The position numbers and the translations under genes were made by a program. From Dryas octopetala (taxonomy: Eukaryota; Streptophyta; Magnoliopsida; Rosales; Rosaceae): a DNA stretch of 64,000 bases. The number at the start of each line of letters is the position of its first letter. Position 1 is the stretch's first letter. Below, one piece after another: positions 46,580 to 57,603 of this stretch. Under the pieces are notes generated by a model. That model searched no databases. It was not told the DNA's origin and saw nothing but the letters and a program-made list of their open reading frames with translations. The stretch lies in NCBI GenBank assembly GCA_963921425.1, contig OY992836.1:255501-319500 (forward strand), written 5' to 3'.

Positions 46580-47301
46580 TGTAACAACCTGACCCAAATT
46601 TCACGAGAAATTTAAATTTTTATTTGTAATGGCCATTCAGAGGCGTAGTGGGAAGTTGAATTGTAAGACCTCGTACTTTTCAAAGATTTATTTGAAAAAT
46701 AAAAGGTTTTGGGTAAATTTTTTATTTTGTTTTAAATTGGGCTTGACCCAATGTTGAATTTTTTTTTTCTAATGGGCTTTCATTTTTTACTGTGGGCCCG
46801 TTGGAAAGGTCTCAAGTCCACGAATCCACGAGTCCGTAGACGCAAACCGCACGTTAATCAGAGTTACGGTTTGAGAGATACACGCGTTTGAAATGAGGGG
46901 CAATTTTGTAAATTTACAAAATTGGGTTTTAAATACCAAAAAAATCAGAAATTTTATTTTCATTTTCTGATTTCCCTCTCTTTCTCTCTCTCCTCACTTC
47001 TCTCTATCTCCTCGACACTTTCTCTTCTCTCTCTTCCTCTCCCCTGCGCACACGGCCTCACCACCAGAGACAGCTCCCCTCGCGCCGGCCGTCCTCCCCT
47101 ACGCCTCCCCTCTCACACCCGCCGACCCTGTGAGCAGGAAATCGCCGAAGAAAGCTAGCTCCACCGCTGGCCATTTTGCCGATTTTGACCACTCAGAAGC
47201 TCCAATCACAAAATTGATTGGTGAACTCAGGTAACCGGAATGCCCTTGGGTAATCAAGGTTGACAATCTCAGGTGGAAAAGGGAGTTGATAAGTGGGCCT
47301 T
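46580..47301 (+). mobile_element. Truncated Tekay-type LTR inserted in E4 gag
   Basis: It begins TGTAACAACCTGACCC and follows the first part of the Tekay-type LTRs through the CT-rich leader, but stops after 722 bases without a CA end. GGTCA stands on both sides (46575-46579 and 47302-47306). The gag frame resumes to the right. A 3'-truncated LTR between intact-looking duplications is odd and may reflect internal deletion. Confidence 0.65.
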
Positions 47302-48018
47302 GGTCATCGTCCCTGATTGGCTACAAAAGCATGCATCATATTCTCAAATTCACCTATCGTTAGGAATTGGGCTTGCTGGCCAGCAAAATGGTTTTCGTTC
47401 ACCATTATTCACCCGGCGCCATTCCCATATCCGTGGCCATTGTTGCCATTATTCCTCGGCTTCTGGGAAGCCTGCTGCCTAGGAATCTCGTTCCTTGGTA
47501 GCTCATTGTTCTGCACTTCTGCTCGTACACCTTCTCCATTCACTCCATTCGCTCTGAAAGCATTCGCTACTAGTGCTCTATTGTGTGGTGGCACGTAAGC
47601 TCTGCCTTGATGCTGGGCAACATTGGATTGCTCAGAAGCAGCTGCTTGTTGCACTTGAGGAAGTACAACTTGAGCCGTGCCTTCGCCTATGATTGGTGTC
47701 GCCAATGCCCAACTTCTAGTACTACTCATTTGGGAGTCTTGTCTCGCCTCGTTGCAAGCCTTGATCTTGTGTGGCCTAAATGATTGCATTTTGCATGTTT
47801 TCAATTGACTGCCTCAATTCACGAATGCCAGCATTTACTCCAGCAAAACCACAGTTGAGTCCTCCTTCAATGCGAACATTTGTTGCGTGCACTTCGTTCA
47901 TTTGTTGGCTCAAATCTTCGTCAGGAACTTTTTCATCGGGATTAATCATGCCATGAGCATCAGGTTGATTCAATTCTCGGGGCCCCAAAACACTAAAAGG
48001 TTCTTGTCCGTCTTCCAT
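47302..48018 (-). pseudogene. Gag N-terminal part (E4)
   Basis: The start is MEDGQEPFSVLGPRELNQPD at 48018, 217 bases inside the primer site. MNEVHATNVRIEGGLN and GIRELRQSIENMQNAI follow, then after a frame change a low-complexity tail with VLPQVQQAAASEQSNVAQH and NNGNNGHGYGNG. The last readable part is GEFENMMHAFVANQG. The usual capsid core is not visible, so part of gag is lost. The frame changes near 47790. Confidence 0.6.
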
Positions 48019-48234
48019 CTCTTAGAATTCAAAAGTCACTCTTTGCTTACTAATCTCTAGTGCAACTCTTAATGCAAATTGCCTACATTTTTCAACCATA
48101 AACTAAAAGAAACTAAACAAACATAAAACTGTGAAAATGAAATCACAGAATCGCGTAATGGCAAAAGAAAAAGCTAAATTAAAATCTGAAAACCAACAAA
48201 CACTTGAACACTAAAAAAACTATCAGCACGATAT

Positions 48235-48253
48235 GATCCCACCAAGCGTGCCA
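48235..48253 (-). other. Primer-binding site of E4
   Basis: TGGCACGCTTGGTGGGATC on the minus strand, five bases inside the LTR end. It differs from the Tat sites in this window (TGGCGCCGT...). I do not assign the tRNA. Confidence 0.6.
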
Positions 48254-48258
48254 ATTTA

Positions 48259-49305
48259 TGTTATGGTAAAAAATGCTTTGGCCACGTGTAAGGCTGAGAT
48301 TTGATCCATCTCATTGATTTATCTGGGCGAAGGGCGTGCCATCAAGTAGATCGTACTTGGAAGGATTGCAAAATAACTAAAAGGATAGAAATATGACAAT
48401 AATACTAAAAATAAAGGAAATCAAACGATTGTAGCTAGTTCTTTTCTATGCCTGAGCATTCCAGGACTTTAAGTGCTAAAAACATTTGTATAAGTCAAGA
48501 TGTGTTCATGTTGTTCTTGGTAAATGAAATAAAACAAGTAAATAAACTAAAAATCACGGAGATCCAGATCTGATGTTAATCGGAATCACAAGCCATAGAT
48601 AAGGATTGCAAAATTTCAGGAAAATGAATGATAATGGACTAACAATAAACACTTAATGATTGAGAAAGTAAATGCTTCCTTGATTGATTCTCAATGAGGA
48701 AATACATTAAATTTCAGAAATAAATGCAAGGAGAAAAGTAGTAAATAAAGCTATTAAATGTGCAAGAACAAACAAAAGTTGTAATAAAAGAAACAAGATC
48801 AATGCATTAAACAAAAATAAAAGGGAGACAAAGTGAATGATTAAATTGTCTTGCAGAGAATTTTCAGAGAATGAATTTGGGTTTTTGTATGAGTTGTTGG
48901 AGAGAGCTGTCTCTGTGGCTATAGTTTTGTATTTATACTTAAATTGGGATCCTGAAACCCTATGCAGTCTTCCTTTGGATTATTGCCACGTGTATGGTCC
49001 TTAACAACCTAGGATTCTGATGCTTATCCTCTTTGACAGCTAGCTGCTGCCTAGCTATTGGCACGTTTGTGGGGACACGTGTTGTAGTTTTAATGGTCTC
49101 ATCTCATGATTTTTTCTGCTTGGTGTAGCCAATAAGGTATTCTTCCTCCAAGACATTTCTTATTCGTCAGGGACACGTCACATGGGCTATGAAATTCGGC
49201 TTTGGACTTGGGCTAACATTTCCTTTGGTCTCATTTTAAGCCTTTTGAAATTCATGGTATAAACACCAAGTTAACTAATATTGTACTTCTATTGCAATTC
49301 TTACA
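48259..49305 (-). repeat. 5' LTR of E4 (about 1047 bp)
   Basis: Plus-strand ends TGTTATGG and TTCTTACA. A TATA box, GTATAAATAC on the minus strand (48929-48938), is followed by a CT-rich leader, fitting a promoter that drives gag. The matching 3' LTR is not in the window. Confidence 0.72.
48929..48938 (-). promoter_or_regulatory. TATA box of the E4 LTR promoter
   Basis: GTATAAATAC on the minus strand, about 670 bases before the LTR end. Confidence 0.5.
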
Positions 49306-50277
49306 CAGTTTATAAGTTATAGTTTTGGCCAAAAGACATTTTTGGTCCCTGTACTATGGATGAGTCGCACTTTGGCCCTCGTCATTTCAATTTGAATTTT
49401 TTAAGGACATTAGCTCCATTAATGTCGCAATCAAGTCCAATCCGCCAAAATCGTCTACTTCAGAGCCAATCAGGCGGTACCACGTCAGCATTTTTCGTTT
49501 CGATTTTGACGGATTGGACCTAATTATGACATTAATGGAAATACAGTCCTTAAAAAATAGTAGTCTGGGCACTACAGGTTTCTGTGAACTTAATACTTAT
49601 GCATGCAGATTACTGAAGCGAGCTCTAAGCTTCCAATTGCATCCTACAAGGATGTCATTACACCAAAGTTGAATCTCACCAAGTTAATTTAGTTGACTAT
49701 TTAAGGTCTTTAGTATTTATTAGTTGAATTCAATTATTTTTCCCTTAAATTTTTGTCTGAATTTTATTTGTTTGTTGCTGAAATTGTTAATATTGAATGG
49801 GTGTGTTTGCCCCCCTGTGTTTACCATTCAAAATTACGATGAACAAGGAATTTTTATCATTGTCATAATAGCTAAATGGCACAAGATAGATTAGTTTTAA
49901 CATTGGTGCTTCAGTGTCGTGTTTAAAATGCGTGGAAACTATATAATGGTTACTGCAAGAACAAATTTAGGGGCATGTCATTTTGTTTAACACTTTACTA
50001 TATATGTATTGCAATAAGTAAGATTTAGATTCATGAATTTTTTTAAAGCTTCTAATTTAATACTTTCATCAATTCTCTCTCAAACGATTTGTTCTTATCT
50101 ATATCCTAAAATTCAATTTTTCTTTGACGTTCTTTCTCTCTCCCTCTCTCATGATAAGCTGGTGATTTTTCATTGATGTTTGTAACTTTTCGTTTTACTT
50201 TTTTTATCCAAGATGAACTTCTATTGTGTGTGATTGAAGTGTAGCCTTGAGAGAAAACATGGATGTAACGAGAAAAC
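49306..50277. other. Region between E4 and a hAT MITE, with a small hairpin repeat
   Basis: 49385-49560 is an imperfect inverted repeat with arms of about 55 bases (TTAAGGACATTAGCTCCATT against its inverse ending at 49556), probably a decayed MITE that starts near GGTCCCTGTACTATGG. After it there is an acceptor-like GCAG (49606) and 27 open codons (SSKLPIASYKDVITPKLNLT) that might be a host exon, but they are too short to name. Confidence 0.45.
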
Positions 50278-50925
50278 TAGAGGTGTGTTTCGGACGGATC
50301 GGATCAGAAATAGGGTAATCCAATTCCAATCCAAAAAATTTCAGAATGAAATTTATATTCCAATTTTCATTTCAAAAAATCGAAATTTCAACATCTCATT
50401 CCAATTTGGAATTTTCGGATTTCTCGGAATTTTCAGATTTTTTCGAAATATCACATTTTTGGAACTTTCAGATAAAAAATCGGAATCTTCACATTACTTT
50501 TTGTTATTAGTAAAAACAAAAAAAAAATAGTAATTACACTTACAAAAAATTTGGGTGCTTTTGTTAGCATTTATGTTATTATGATACACATATATTTATA
50601 ATATACATATGTTTATATTAATAGTATTAGTTTTTTTTTTTTAATATATATGTATGTGTATGTTTGAAATAAATAATAAATTAATAAAATATATAGTAAA
50701 AAACTAAATAAATGATATAATATTAATATAAATACGGAATAAATTGGCATAATTTCAAAAATATCGAATCAGAATGCCTTTGAAAAATTTCGGATCGGAA
50801 TTCGGATTGGATCGAAATTTACAGATACATTCCAATTCCAATCCAACTTTTTTCGAAACTTTCGGAATTCGGCATTTTCAGATTTCAGATTTGATTCAGA
50901 CGTTCCAATCCAAATCACACCCCTA
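50278..50925. mobile_element. hAT-type MITE, 648 bp, 8-bp TSD GAGAAAAC
   Basis: The ends are TAGAGGTGTG and CACACCCCTA, flanked by GAGAAAAC (50270-50277 and 50926-50933). Eight bases is the hAT duplication length. The interior is made of repeated words such as CCAATTCCAATCC, TTTTCGGA and GAAATTT in both orientations and has no transposase. Confidence 0.9.
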
Positions 50926-51014
50926 GAGAAAACAATCACTCATGGACATGCATGGTGAGAAATTGAGTATTATGTCAAGGTGCATCTTTCTCTTTTTCTA
51001 TAAATTTAGGGTTG

Positions 51015-51784
51015 TGTTGATGCAAAAATCCGTAAGAGAAATGCAACAACTAAAGGTGGATGATCTGGCTAATTGGAAGCCTTATTGGGTGATGAGGTGG
51101 ACGTTGACTTGAGATTATCAAGATTTATTGGATTGCTGGTTGGAGCTGATAAGATCTTCCTGCATGAACATAAGATCAAAGGAGAATGACCGGTATGATA
51201 CCAGCCAAATACGCTCCGATGATGAAGTTAGTGAAGTGTATTTGAAAGTGTTTGAGTAAAAACAAGGAAGAACAATGATGAACTTGGGAGAATATGGAAG
51301 AACAATGCAAGATCTTCTGAGTTATTCTCAGCTGGTTGTGTGTATTTGGGTGGGCTTTTGTGTATTCTCAGCTGGTTGTGTGTATGAAACATATCCATAT
51401 TTGGATCAGACATTGATGAACTGGTTCAGACGGATCCAACGTATAGTGTAACAATCGCCATTCGACGGCAATCTGTTGGTCACTGGATCTTTCTGAGAAG
51501 ATGATCACCAGGCGCCGAGCCGAACCAAACTGGGATATCCAAGAAAAAATGAACACTCAATTTCTTAGAAGATCCTAAGATCGGCTCAGATCGGATTTGG
51601 GGGATCCGTTAAGATGAGCCGATCCGAACCGACAATGAATGCGTTGCCGAGCTGGTATGATGACATGGAGGTCCAAGTTTAACCCTTTTTGACCGCTGAA
51701 AAGTCAAAGTTTGAAATTAGATATGACTGGCCACGTGTCGATCCATGATTGGTTGTTAAGTCCATGTGGATTTATCCACAAACA
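51015..51784 (-). repeat. 3' LTR of E3, internally deleted
   Basis: It starts TGTTGATGC and ends TCCACAAACA. Relative to the 5' LTR it lacks the part corresponding to 57950-58300; the junction has TGTATTCTCAGCTGGTTGTG twice (near 51322 and 51361). The polypurine tract GGAAGTTGGGGGACTTTTG on the minus strand follows at 51782-51800. Confidence 0.85.
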
Positions 51785-52098
51785 AAAGTCCCCCAACTTC
51801 CGATCAGAGGGAACCGTGATGATTGGAAGTCGAAAGAAAAATGGTCTGTGGAAAATGACATTCGGTCTTATCCGAGCCGAACTGGTCTCCATGTGTCGAT
51901 CTTGACAGGTTCGACTTCCCAATAATCCAAACAGATGGTGACACATGATTGGCTGCAAAGGGATAATGGTCATGATTGTGTCTGTATGGAGGAACGTAAG
52001 GGTCATCTCATTTATGAGTGATTTAAATATATACAGATGGCAAGATCTGGCATTTGAAGCACCAAAAATGAGTGGCTGGGATTAAATTGGCCAGGGGG

Positions 52099-52106
52099 TA
52101 TAAAAG
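52099..52106 (+). promoter_or_regulatory. TATA box of the Tat antisense ORF (E3 copy)
   Basis: TATAAAAG within GGGGGTATAAAAGGC, identical in core to 24152-24159 although the surrounding sequence has diverged. The antisense ORF starts 343 bases downstream. Confidence 0.65.
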
Positions 52107-52441
52107 GCCTTCCCTCTTCCCCTTCTCCTTCATTTTTCGAATTTCAGAAACTGACAAGGCTTCTCAAACTCTGCCTATCTCTCTCCGAAATCTCTCAATC
52201 TCTGTGTGATTTGTGGAGTTGTCCGGTCACAATTTCAACCAAGTGCGACTGTAGGCGCAGTGATTCCGAGTGTGTGAGGGGCGGAGAGAGTGGCCGAAGA
52301 AAAACCAGTAAGTGATTCTTCCTATTTCTGATTTTTTCCATTTTTTGGGTTTTTTTTTGGTGTGTTCTTGAGCGTTCTTGAAAAAGATGCTTTTTTATTC
52401 AAAAAGCAAGAGAGAGAGTTTGAAAAAAGGTGTTTGTGAGA

Positions 52442-53850
52442 ATGTCAACGACCGACTCAAGTGGTCGGCTCGGCTCGGGAGAGGCATTCGAAGGTGACAG
52501 TGACGCCGAGCTGAGCTGAAGTCTACCAGGGGGTGAGGCTGATTGGGATGAATTGTCTGAGGAACTGGATAAGATCAGCTCGGACTTGGAGTGTAATCCA
52601 AGCGAGGAGTGCCGACCTCGGAGGTATGAAGAAAATCCCCAAGTAGACATGGGTTCGGACCGAGGGCAGGAGGGAGCAGCTCATGAATCCGAACATGAAA
52701 GAGATGAGGAGGATGATGAAGAAGAAAATATTGATGTCGAGCCGAGCTCGAGTGTCTCTATGAGGCTCACTTCCAGGTTAGAGGAAACAGATATGGGTCA
52801 CGATGCCTCGAGTTCAGCTTACCATGTGAGGGGGTGTCCAATTGACCCGGATTTTTATGAGGAATTGGCGTGGAAAGCCGACCAGATCTCTAATGAAATG
52901 ACTGAATTTAATCCCAGGGATCTGAAGAGAAAGTATGGAATCCCTGACTCGGTTTTGACGAGATTGCCGAACAGGGGAGAGAAGCCGAGCCGACCCCCCA
53001 AGGGATGGGTCACCATGTACCCAGGGATGTTTGAAAATGAGGTTCGTCTCCCTCTGCATCCCTTCCTTCAGGATTGGCTGGCAATGATAGGCGTGGTGCC
53101 GCACCAGCTCAATCCGAACGTATATAGGATCATCCTGTCCATGCACATTTTGTGGCACAAGGTGCACAAGTGTGTACCAAAGAAGGACCTGCTGATCTGT
53201 TCTTATTCGCTGAGGTCGAAGCAGAAAACCGACCTTGGCTTTTACAATTTCCAAGCATATTCGGAGCAATTGTTTGCTGGGAATCCCTCATCCCAGAAGA
53301 CTTGGAAGAGGAGATACTTCTCTGTTTCTGGGGATTGGGAGTTCGCCGATCCAAACAATCTTCCTCCAGCCCGAATCCCTAGAGCATTTAGGATACCAGG
53401 TGGGCACTCAATGTCTGGGAGAGCTAATCTGGATTTGACTTGTGATTATTTGCAAATGATGATGATGCTTTTTTTTTTTTGAAGTTAACTCTTTTTGTGT
53501 TCTTCTTGCAGTCAGCTGGGGCAAGTATTAGCTTAGGGGCGAGCTTAGAGATCAGATCAAAGCGATAAGAGAACAACCATCAGAGTATCTGTCTACTAAA
53601 TACTTGCTCGGTCCCACTCAGATAAGATCGAGCGGGATTTCTTGGCTCGCGCCGAGGTGGAACCCCCGAAGAGAAAAAGAGATGAATCCCGCCGAGCTGA
53701 AGGCTAAACTGAAGAAGAGGGCAGCAAGAGACGCCCAGAAGAAAGCTGGAGCTCAAACCCGAGCCGAGCTAGTCCAGATGCCCGTTCAGGCCACAGCCCA
53801 GACCGTGCCATCCATGCCGAGCTCGGCTCGACAAGCTAAGAAGAGGAAGG
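52442..53850 (+). pseudogene. Antisense ORF of the Tat element (PF04195-like), E3 copy
   Basis: It starts MSTTDSSGRLGSGEAFEG at 52442, has one in-frame TGA at 52517, and is then open for over 300 codons to 53482. Features: an acidic linker (ESEHERDEEDDEEENIDVEP), CPIDPDFYEELAWKADQI, WVTMYPGMFENEVRLPLHPF, RIILSMHILWHKVHKCVPKK and LLICSYSLRSKQKTDLGF. After an intron ending TTCTTGCAG (53511) a second exon carries LKAKLKKRAARDAQKKAGA, a basic helical stretch. The 3' end is replaced by the LTR fragment at 53851. The domain is known only from such antisense ORFs of Tat elements and has no assigned activity. This copy is the better preserved of the two. Confidence 0.8.
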
Positions 53851-54204
53851 TGACAGGACCGCCCCCGGATTCCACCCTGAAACCCGGAGAGGTCCTGCGG
53901 GGATCCAAATTCAAGGAAAATCCTACCGAAAATTCGGCAGAACCTCCCCTAAAAATGGACTAACCCATAAATTTTATACCTGTTAAAAAGCACTTCTAAT
54001 CATCAACCACCTCTACCACAACCAAATAGGGTCTTAGACCCAACAATTTCACAGAAATTCAACTTAAGATTTTAGAGTGGTTATCAAAGCTGCTATTCTA
54101 TTACAAGGAATCTCTATAAAAATTAAATGGCGCCTACAGGTTCCGACTAGGGAGATGGATGTGACTGCCTCGACGTGTTTGGCTCGACCTCCACACAAAG
54201 GTTT
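53851..54204 (-). repeat. Tekay-type LTR end fragment inserted in E3
   Basis: It begins TGACAGGACCGCCCCCGG, the same end as the solo LTR at 2726, and is about 90% alike over 350 bases. It then breaks off within the sentence GGCTCGACCTCCAC. The right side continues directly in integrase, so a deletion removed the rest of the LTR together with the end of the antisense ORF and part of the integrase. Confidence 0.85.
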
Positions 54205-54699
54205 GCATCCGTTCAGCTGTGGTGGTAGCTAGGGGTTCAGCTTCGGCCTATTTGGTGAAGTAGTCGACTGCTACTATGGTCATCGTGACTTGTCCCTTTT
54301 CCTTTGGCATAGGGCCAATCAGATCAAGTCCCCATTGTGCGAACGACCAGGGACTGGATATAGAGGTCAACAACTGAGAGGGCTGATGGGAGACCGTGGC
54401 GAATTCTTGGCATTTAATACAAGTGCGAGACAGATGATCCGCATCCATGTTTAGTAATCATGTATGATCGTGTTGTAGGTAAGAGCTCTTCCTCCAGAAT
54501 GGTTCCCACATATCCCTTGGTGGATTTCTTTTAGTACATCTTGACCTTCTTGAGGCGTGACACACCGCAAGTAGGGTAGTGAGAAGCTCCTCTTGTAGAG
54601 CTGACCATCAATGATGCTGTACCGAGCCGATTTGAATTTGACGAGACGTGCCTTGTCCCTTTCCGGGGGAAGAATCCCGTAGACCAAGTAGTCAGTGAA
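54205..54699 (-). pseudogene. Integrase N-terminal part (E3 pol)
   Basis: Minus strand: FTDYLVYGILPPERDKARLV, then FKSARYSIIDGQLYKRSFSL, YLRCVTPQEGQDVLKEIHQG, CGNHSGGRALTYNTI, and after a stop DADHLSRTCIKCQEFA, SPWSFAQWGLDLIGPMPK and GQVTMTIVAVDYFTK. These are the HHCC zinc-binding region and the start of the DDE core, whose first aspartate is in WGLDLIG and second in AVDYFTK. The rest of the core is missing. Joined directly to protease at 54700 with RT and RNase H removed. Non-functional. Confidence 0.85.
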
Positions 54700-56225
54700 C
54701 GGAGAAAATCGAGTATGGCCGATCGCTGGACTGGGGTGAGTTGAGTTCCCACTCGGACGAGCCGATCCGGGCTGTCCTCTGAGATATGCACATCTTCCCA
54801 ATTCTCGGCTGGGAAAGGTCGGGAATCTGAGTTCTGCTCGGCAGTGAAATCGAATGTCTCTGCCCTTGGCCATCTGCTGGAATCGGCAATGGAGTCAAGT
54901 TCCTGGGAGTTCGACAGTTGACCCTTTTGTTTTATGGAAGTGTCGTAGCAAGACCGAGCCGAACATTGGTCTCCCTGTATAACAATGCATTCATCGCTCA
55001 TCGGACACTTGATGAGCATATTGGCGTAATGGATGATGCAATCCAGATCAACCAAAGCTGGTCTTCCCAGGTAAATGTTGTAGGCTAACAGCCGCTTGAC
55101 GACAATGAAGTATGTCATGCAAGTCTTCTTGATCGGTCGTTTCCCAAGTGAGAGAGAAAGGTAAATGTGTCCGAGGGGTCGGACTACTTCGCTCCGAATC
55201 CGATTAGAGCTGGTGTGTCATTCTCTAACTTGTCTTCGCCGATCCTCATCTGTTCGAATGCAGAGTGATAGAGGATGTTGGCTGAATTTCCACCATCGAC
55301 GAAGGAACGGGAGATGGTGGTTCCTGCCACTTCAGCAACTATGACCACCAGATCATAGTGCGGGAAGATGATCTCGCTAGACTCGTTAGGCTCGAAGATG
55401 ACCCGTGCCCAGTCCTTCCGTTGTCTTTTGGAAGTGTTAAGCTAACCTGCTTGGATTGACAGGAATTCATGGGCATAGGTTGCCTGTTTGATATATTCCT
55501 TCTGGGATTGGTTCGAACTTCCAACAAAAGTTGGTCCCCCGCCGATCGATCCGATGACGGCATTCCGGACATCGATGGTGTTAGTGAGTCTCTTCGGAGC
55601 GATCTTTGGTATTTTTGGACATCCGGTCAGGAATTGATTGATTTTACCCGCCCGAGCAAGAGTTTTTATTCCGTCGCGAAGAGCGTAACAGTCACTTGTG
55701 ACATGACCATGATTGGAGTGATATTTGCAAAAGATGCCCTCTTTAACCTGATCTGGGGGTGGACCTCTGATCTCCCTAGCAGCTGGAATAATCTTTGACT
55801 TTAGAGAAAATTGTTTCCAAGCTGGCATTGAGAGGGGTGTATTTCGTGTATTGGACATACTTAGGCCTTTTACCCAGGAGTTGGCGCGGCTCCTCAGTTC
55901 TGGCCCTTTTGGTTTGGACTTGAGGCTTAGGGCTTATGACCTCTCCCTCCTTCCTTTTGATCTAGGTCCGTTTGGATTTTAGGGCCTCCACCTAAGCGTC
56001 TCATTCCTCTGCTCGTGTCCACTTGGTAGCTACAGCAGAGAGCTCGTCGTAAGTATAAGGAGGGTTCCTCATCAGATGGGAGCGAAGTCCCCCAGCGAGT
56101 AGACCTTGCATAAGGGCATTTTTGGCCGATCGGTCGTCGTAATCGTCATACTTCATGTATTTTATGTTGAAGCGGATCATATAGGTTTTAAGACTTTCTC
56201 CTTCCTATTGCTTGAGCAATGACAT
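54700..56225 (-). pseudogene. Gag C-terminus and aspartic protease (E3)
   Basis: Minus strand: NLNDMSLLKQ-like gag, FCKYHSNHGHVTSDCYALRD (the CCHC-like knuckle, near 55720), then RLTNTIDVRNAVIGSIGGGP and a retropepsin region ending YLGRPALVDLDCIIHYANML and CIVIQGDQCSARSCYDTSIK. The frame then runs NSDSRPFPAENWEDVHISED to QRSAILDFLR, where the deletion starts. The segment around the active site (55180-55340) has frame changes. Counterpart of 1180-2725. Confidence 0.8.
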
Positions 56226-57500
56226 ATCGTTCAGGTTGTAGAGTCATTCGGATACAACCCGATATCTCGTTAGAAAGGCTCTTCGGAGATTGGAGAAATA
56301 ATCAATAGAATTTGGTTGGAGGGTTCGGAACCACCCCCGTGCCGATCCCTTCAAGGTTGAAGGAAAGATTCTGCACTTAGTGGCCTCAGATGTCTGACGA
56401 GCTTCCATGGTATATCTGAAGCTGTCAAGATGATCGTAGGGATCCCTGGCTCCATCGTATTGGTCCATCTTAGGGGGTTTGGTATCCCTAGAGATATTAG
56501 CGTTCATGATTCTACTAGTATATGAGAGGGGGAGTTCTTCCCCGTGGTCGCTTCTGCCGAGGTATCCCCTGGAGACCTCAACCTGGCCGAGCCGATCATA
56601 AACACTCCGAATTTGGTTTTGGACCAAAGTTCGGATAAGTTTTTTCACGTTAGGTGTGGTCAGCTCGGGTGCAGTTTCTACTAAGCACTCAGTTCGGTCA
56701 CCGAGTCTTTCACTCACTAGTTGACGAGCGATCCTCTCTCCAGCCGGACTTCGATCAGACATGACCATGGTAGGTCCTAATCAATCCCCTGCTGATCGTC
56801 TTCCAGAGTGCGTTCCTAAAGTGGAAAAGTTTGGGCTGGTCTCGGCGATGTGATCGGTGACAGGGCCAAGCCTGCTCCTGGCTGGGACCCTAGGTTCAGT
56901 CGATCTGGTTGGGTTGGCAGTCCCCAATCTAGATCGGATCGGAGGTCGCTAATCAGTGACTGGTTCAGACCGGTCTTCCTCCAAGGTTTCGGGAGAACGT
57001 CTCTTGAAGGCCGCATGCCTTTGCTGAAGGAGATGGTGGGCGTTCAAGAACTCGAGTTGTTCGGCCAAGGACATATCCTCGAAGCTCGGGAAAGTGCAGT
57101 GTGTGCTATGCCCAGCCGGATGGTTGTCCATATTAGCCTGAGCGTTCTGTCGAGAAGGAAACGATGAATGAGCCTCCTGATCGGTTCGGGTTTGTCATGA
57201 TCGGAATCCCGATCTTCCGCTGACGTCGAGCTGGGCGCGATAGCGTGCGAGCTCCTCAGCCTGTTTTGCCTGTTTGGTCAGCAGTTCGTTATTTTGTTTG
57301 AGAAATGCATTCTCAGCGGCTAAATGTCGCTGGTTCTCCCTAAGGAGTTTGTGAGCAGCCTTGATCTTCAGAGGACTTTTAGACTTAGCTATTTTAGCAA
57401 GATGTGCTCTTCTCGTTTTGTCGGGTATCTCAGGCTCATGTTATTGATTATCCCGAGATCCTTCTGAGGAAGAGCTGCTGTTACGAAAGATAGTAGTCAT
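56226..57500 (-). pseudogene. Gag N-terminal part (E3)
   Basis: It starts MTTIFRNSSSSSE near 57499 as in E1. Readable blocks: RSVYDRLGQVEVSRGYLGR, MDQYDGARDPYDHLDSFRYT, FPSTLKGSARGWFRTLQPNS and LRRAFLTRYRVVSE, the Retrotrans_gag core. Here gag is continuous across the site where E1 carries its solo LTR (TTGTAGAGTCATTCGGATAC near 56240). Several stops and shifts are present. Confidence 0.8.
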
Positions 57501-57581
57501 GGCGTAGGTATTGCGATAGTAGTGATGTGTTGAGTGAAGAGCCTAACACTCGTGATGATGAGCACAATGGTTAAAGATGAT

Positions 57582-57600
57582 CTTCCCACAGACGGCGCCA
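57582..57600 (-). other. Primer-binding site of E3
   Basis: TGGCGCCGTCTGTGGGAAG on the minus strand, three bases from the LTR, identical to that of E1. Confidence 0.85.
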
Positions 57601-57603
57601 ATC

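Larger units (their letters stand above)
36745..49305 (-). mobile_element. Second Ty3/gypsy element (E4): 5' LTR, gag and protease, split by three insertions
   Basis: On the minus strand: LTR 49305-48259, primer site 48253-48235, gag from 48018, gag-protease 46570-45857 and protease end 37043-36745. The interruptions are an LTR fragment (46580-47301), the 6.7-kb retroelement (39186-45851) and a solo LTR (37049-39176). With the last two removed, the protease frame reads through without a break. RT and everything after it is missing. The primer site differs from that of the other Tat elements here, so it is a distinct family. Confidence 0.82.

Noticed and set aside
49606..49690. Short exon-like frame after an acceptor-like GCAG
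   Set aside because: Only 27 codons with no second exon or recognisable family; left as a remark.
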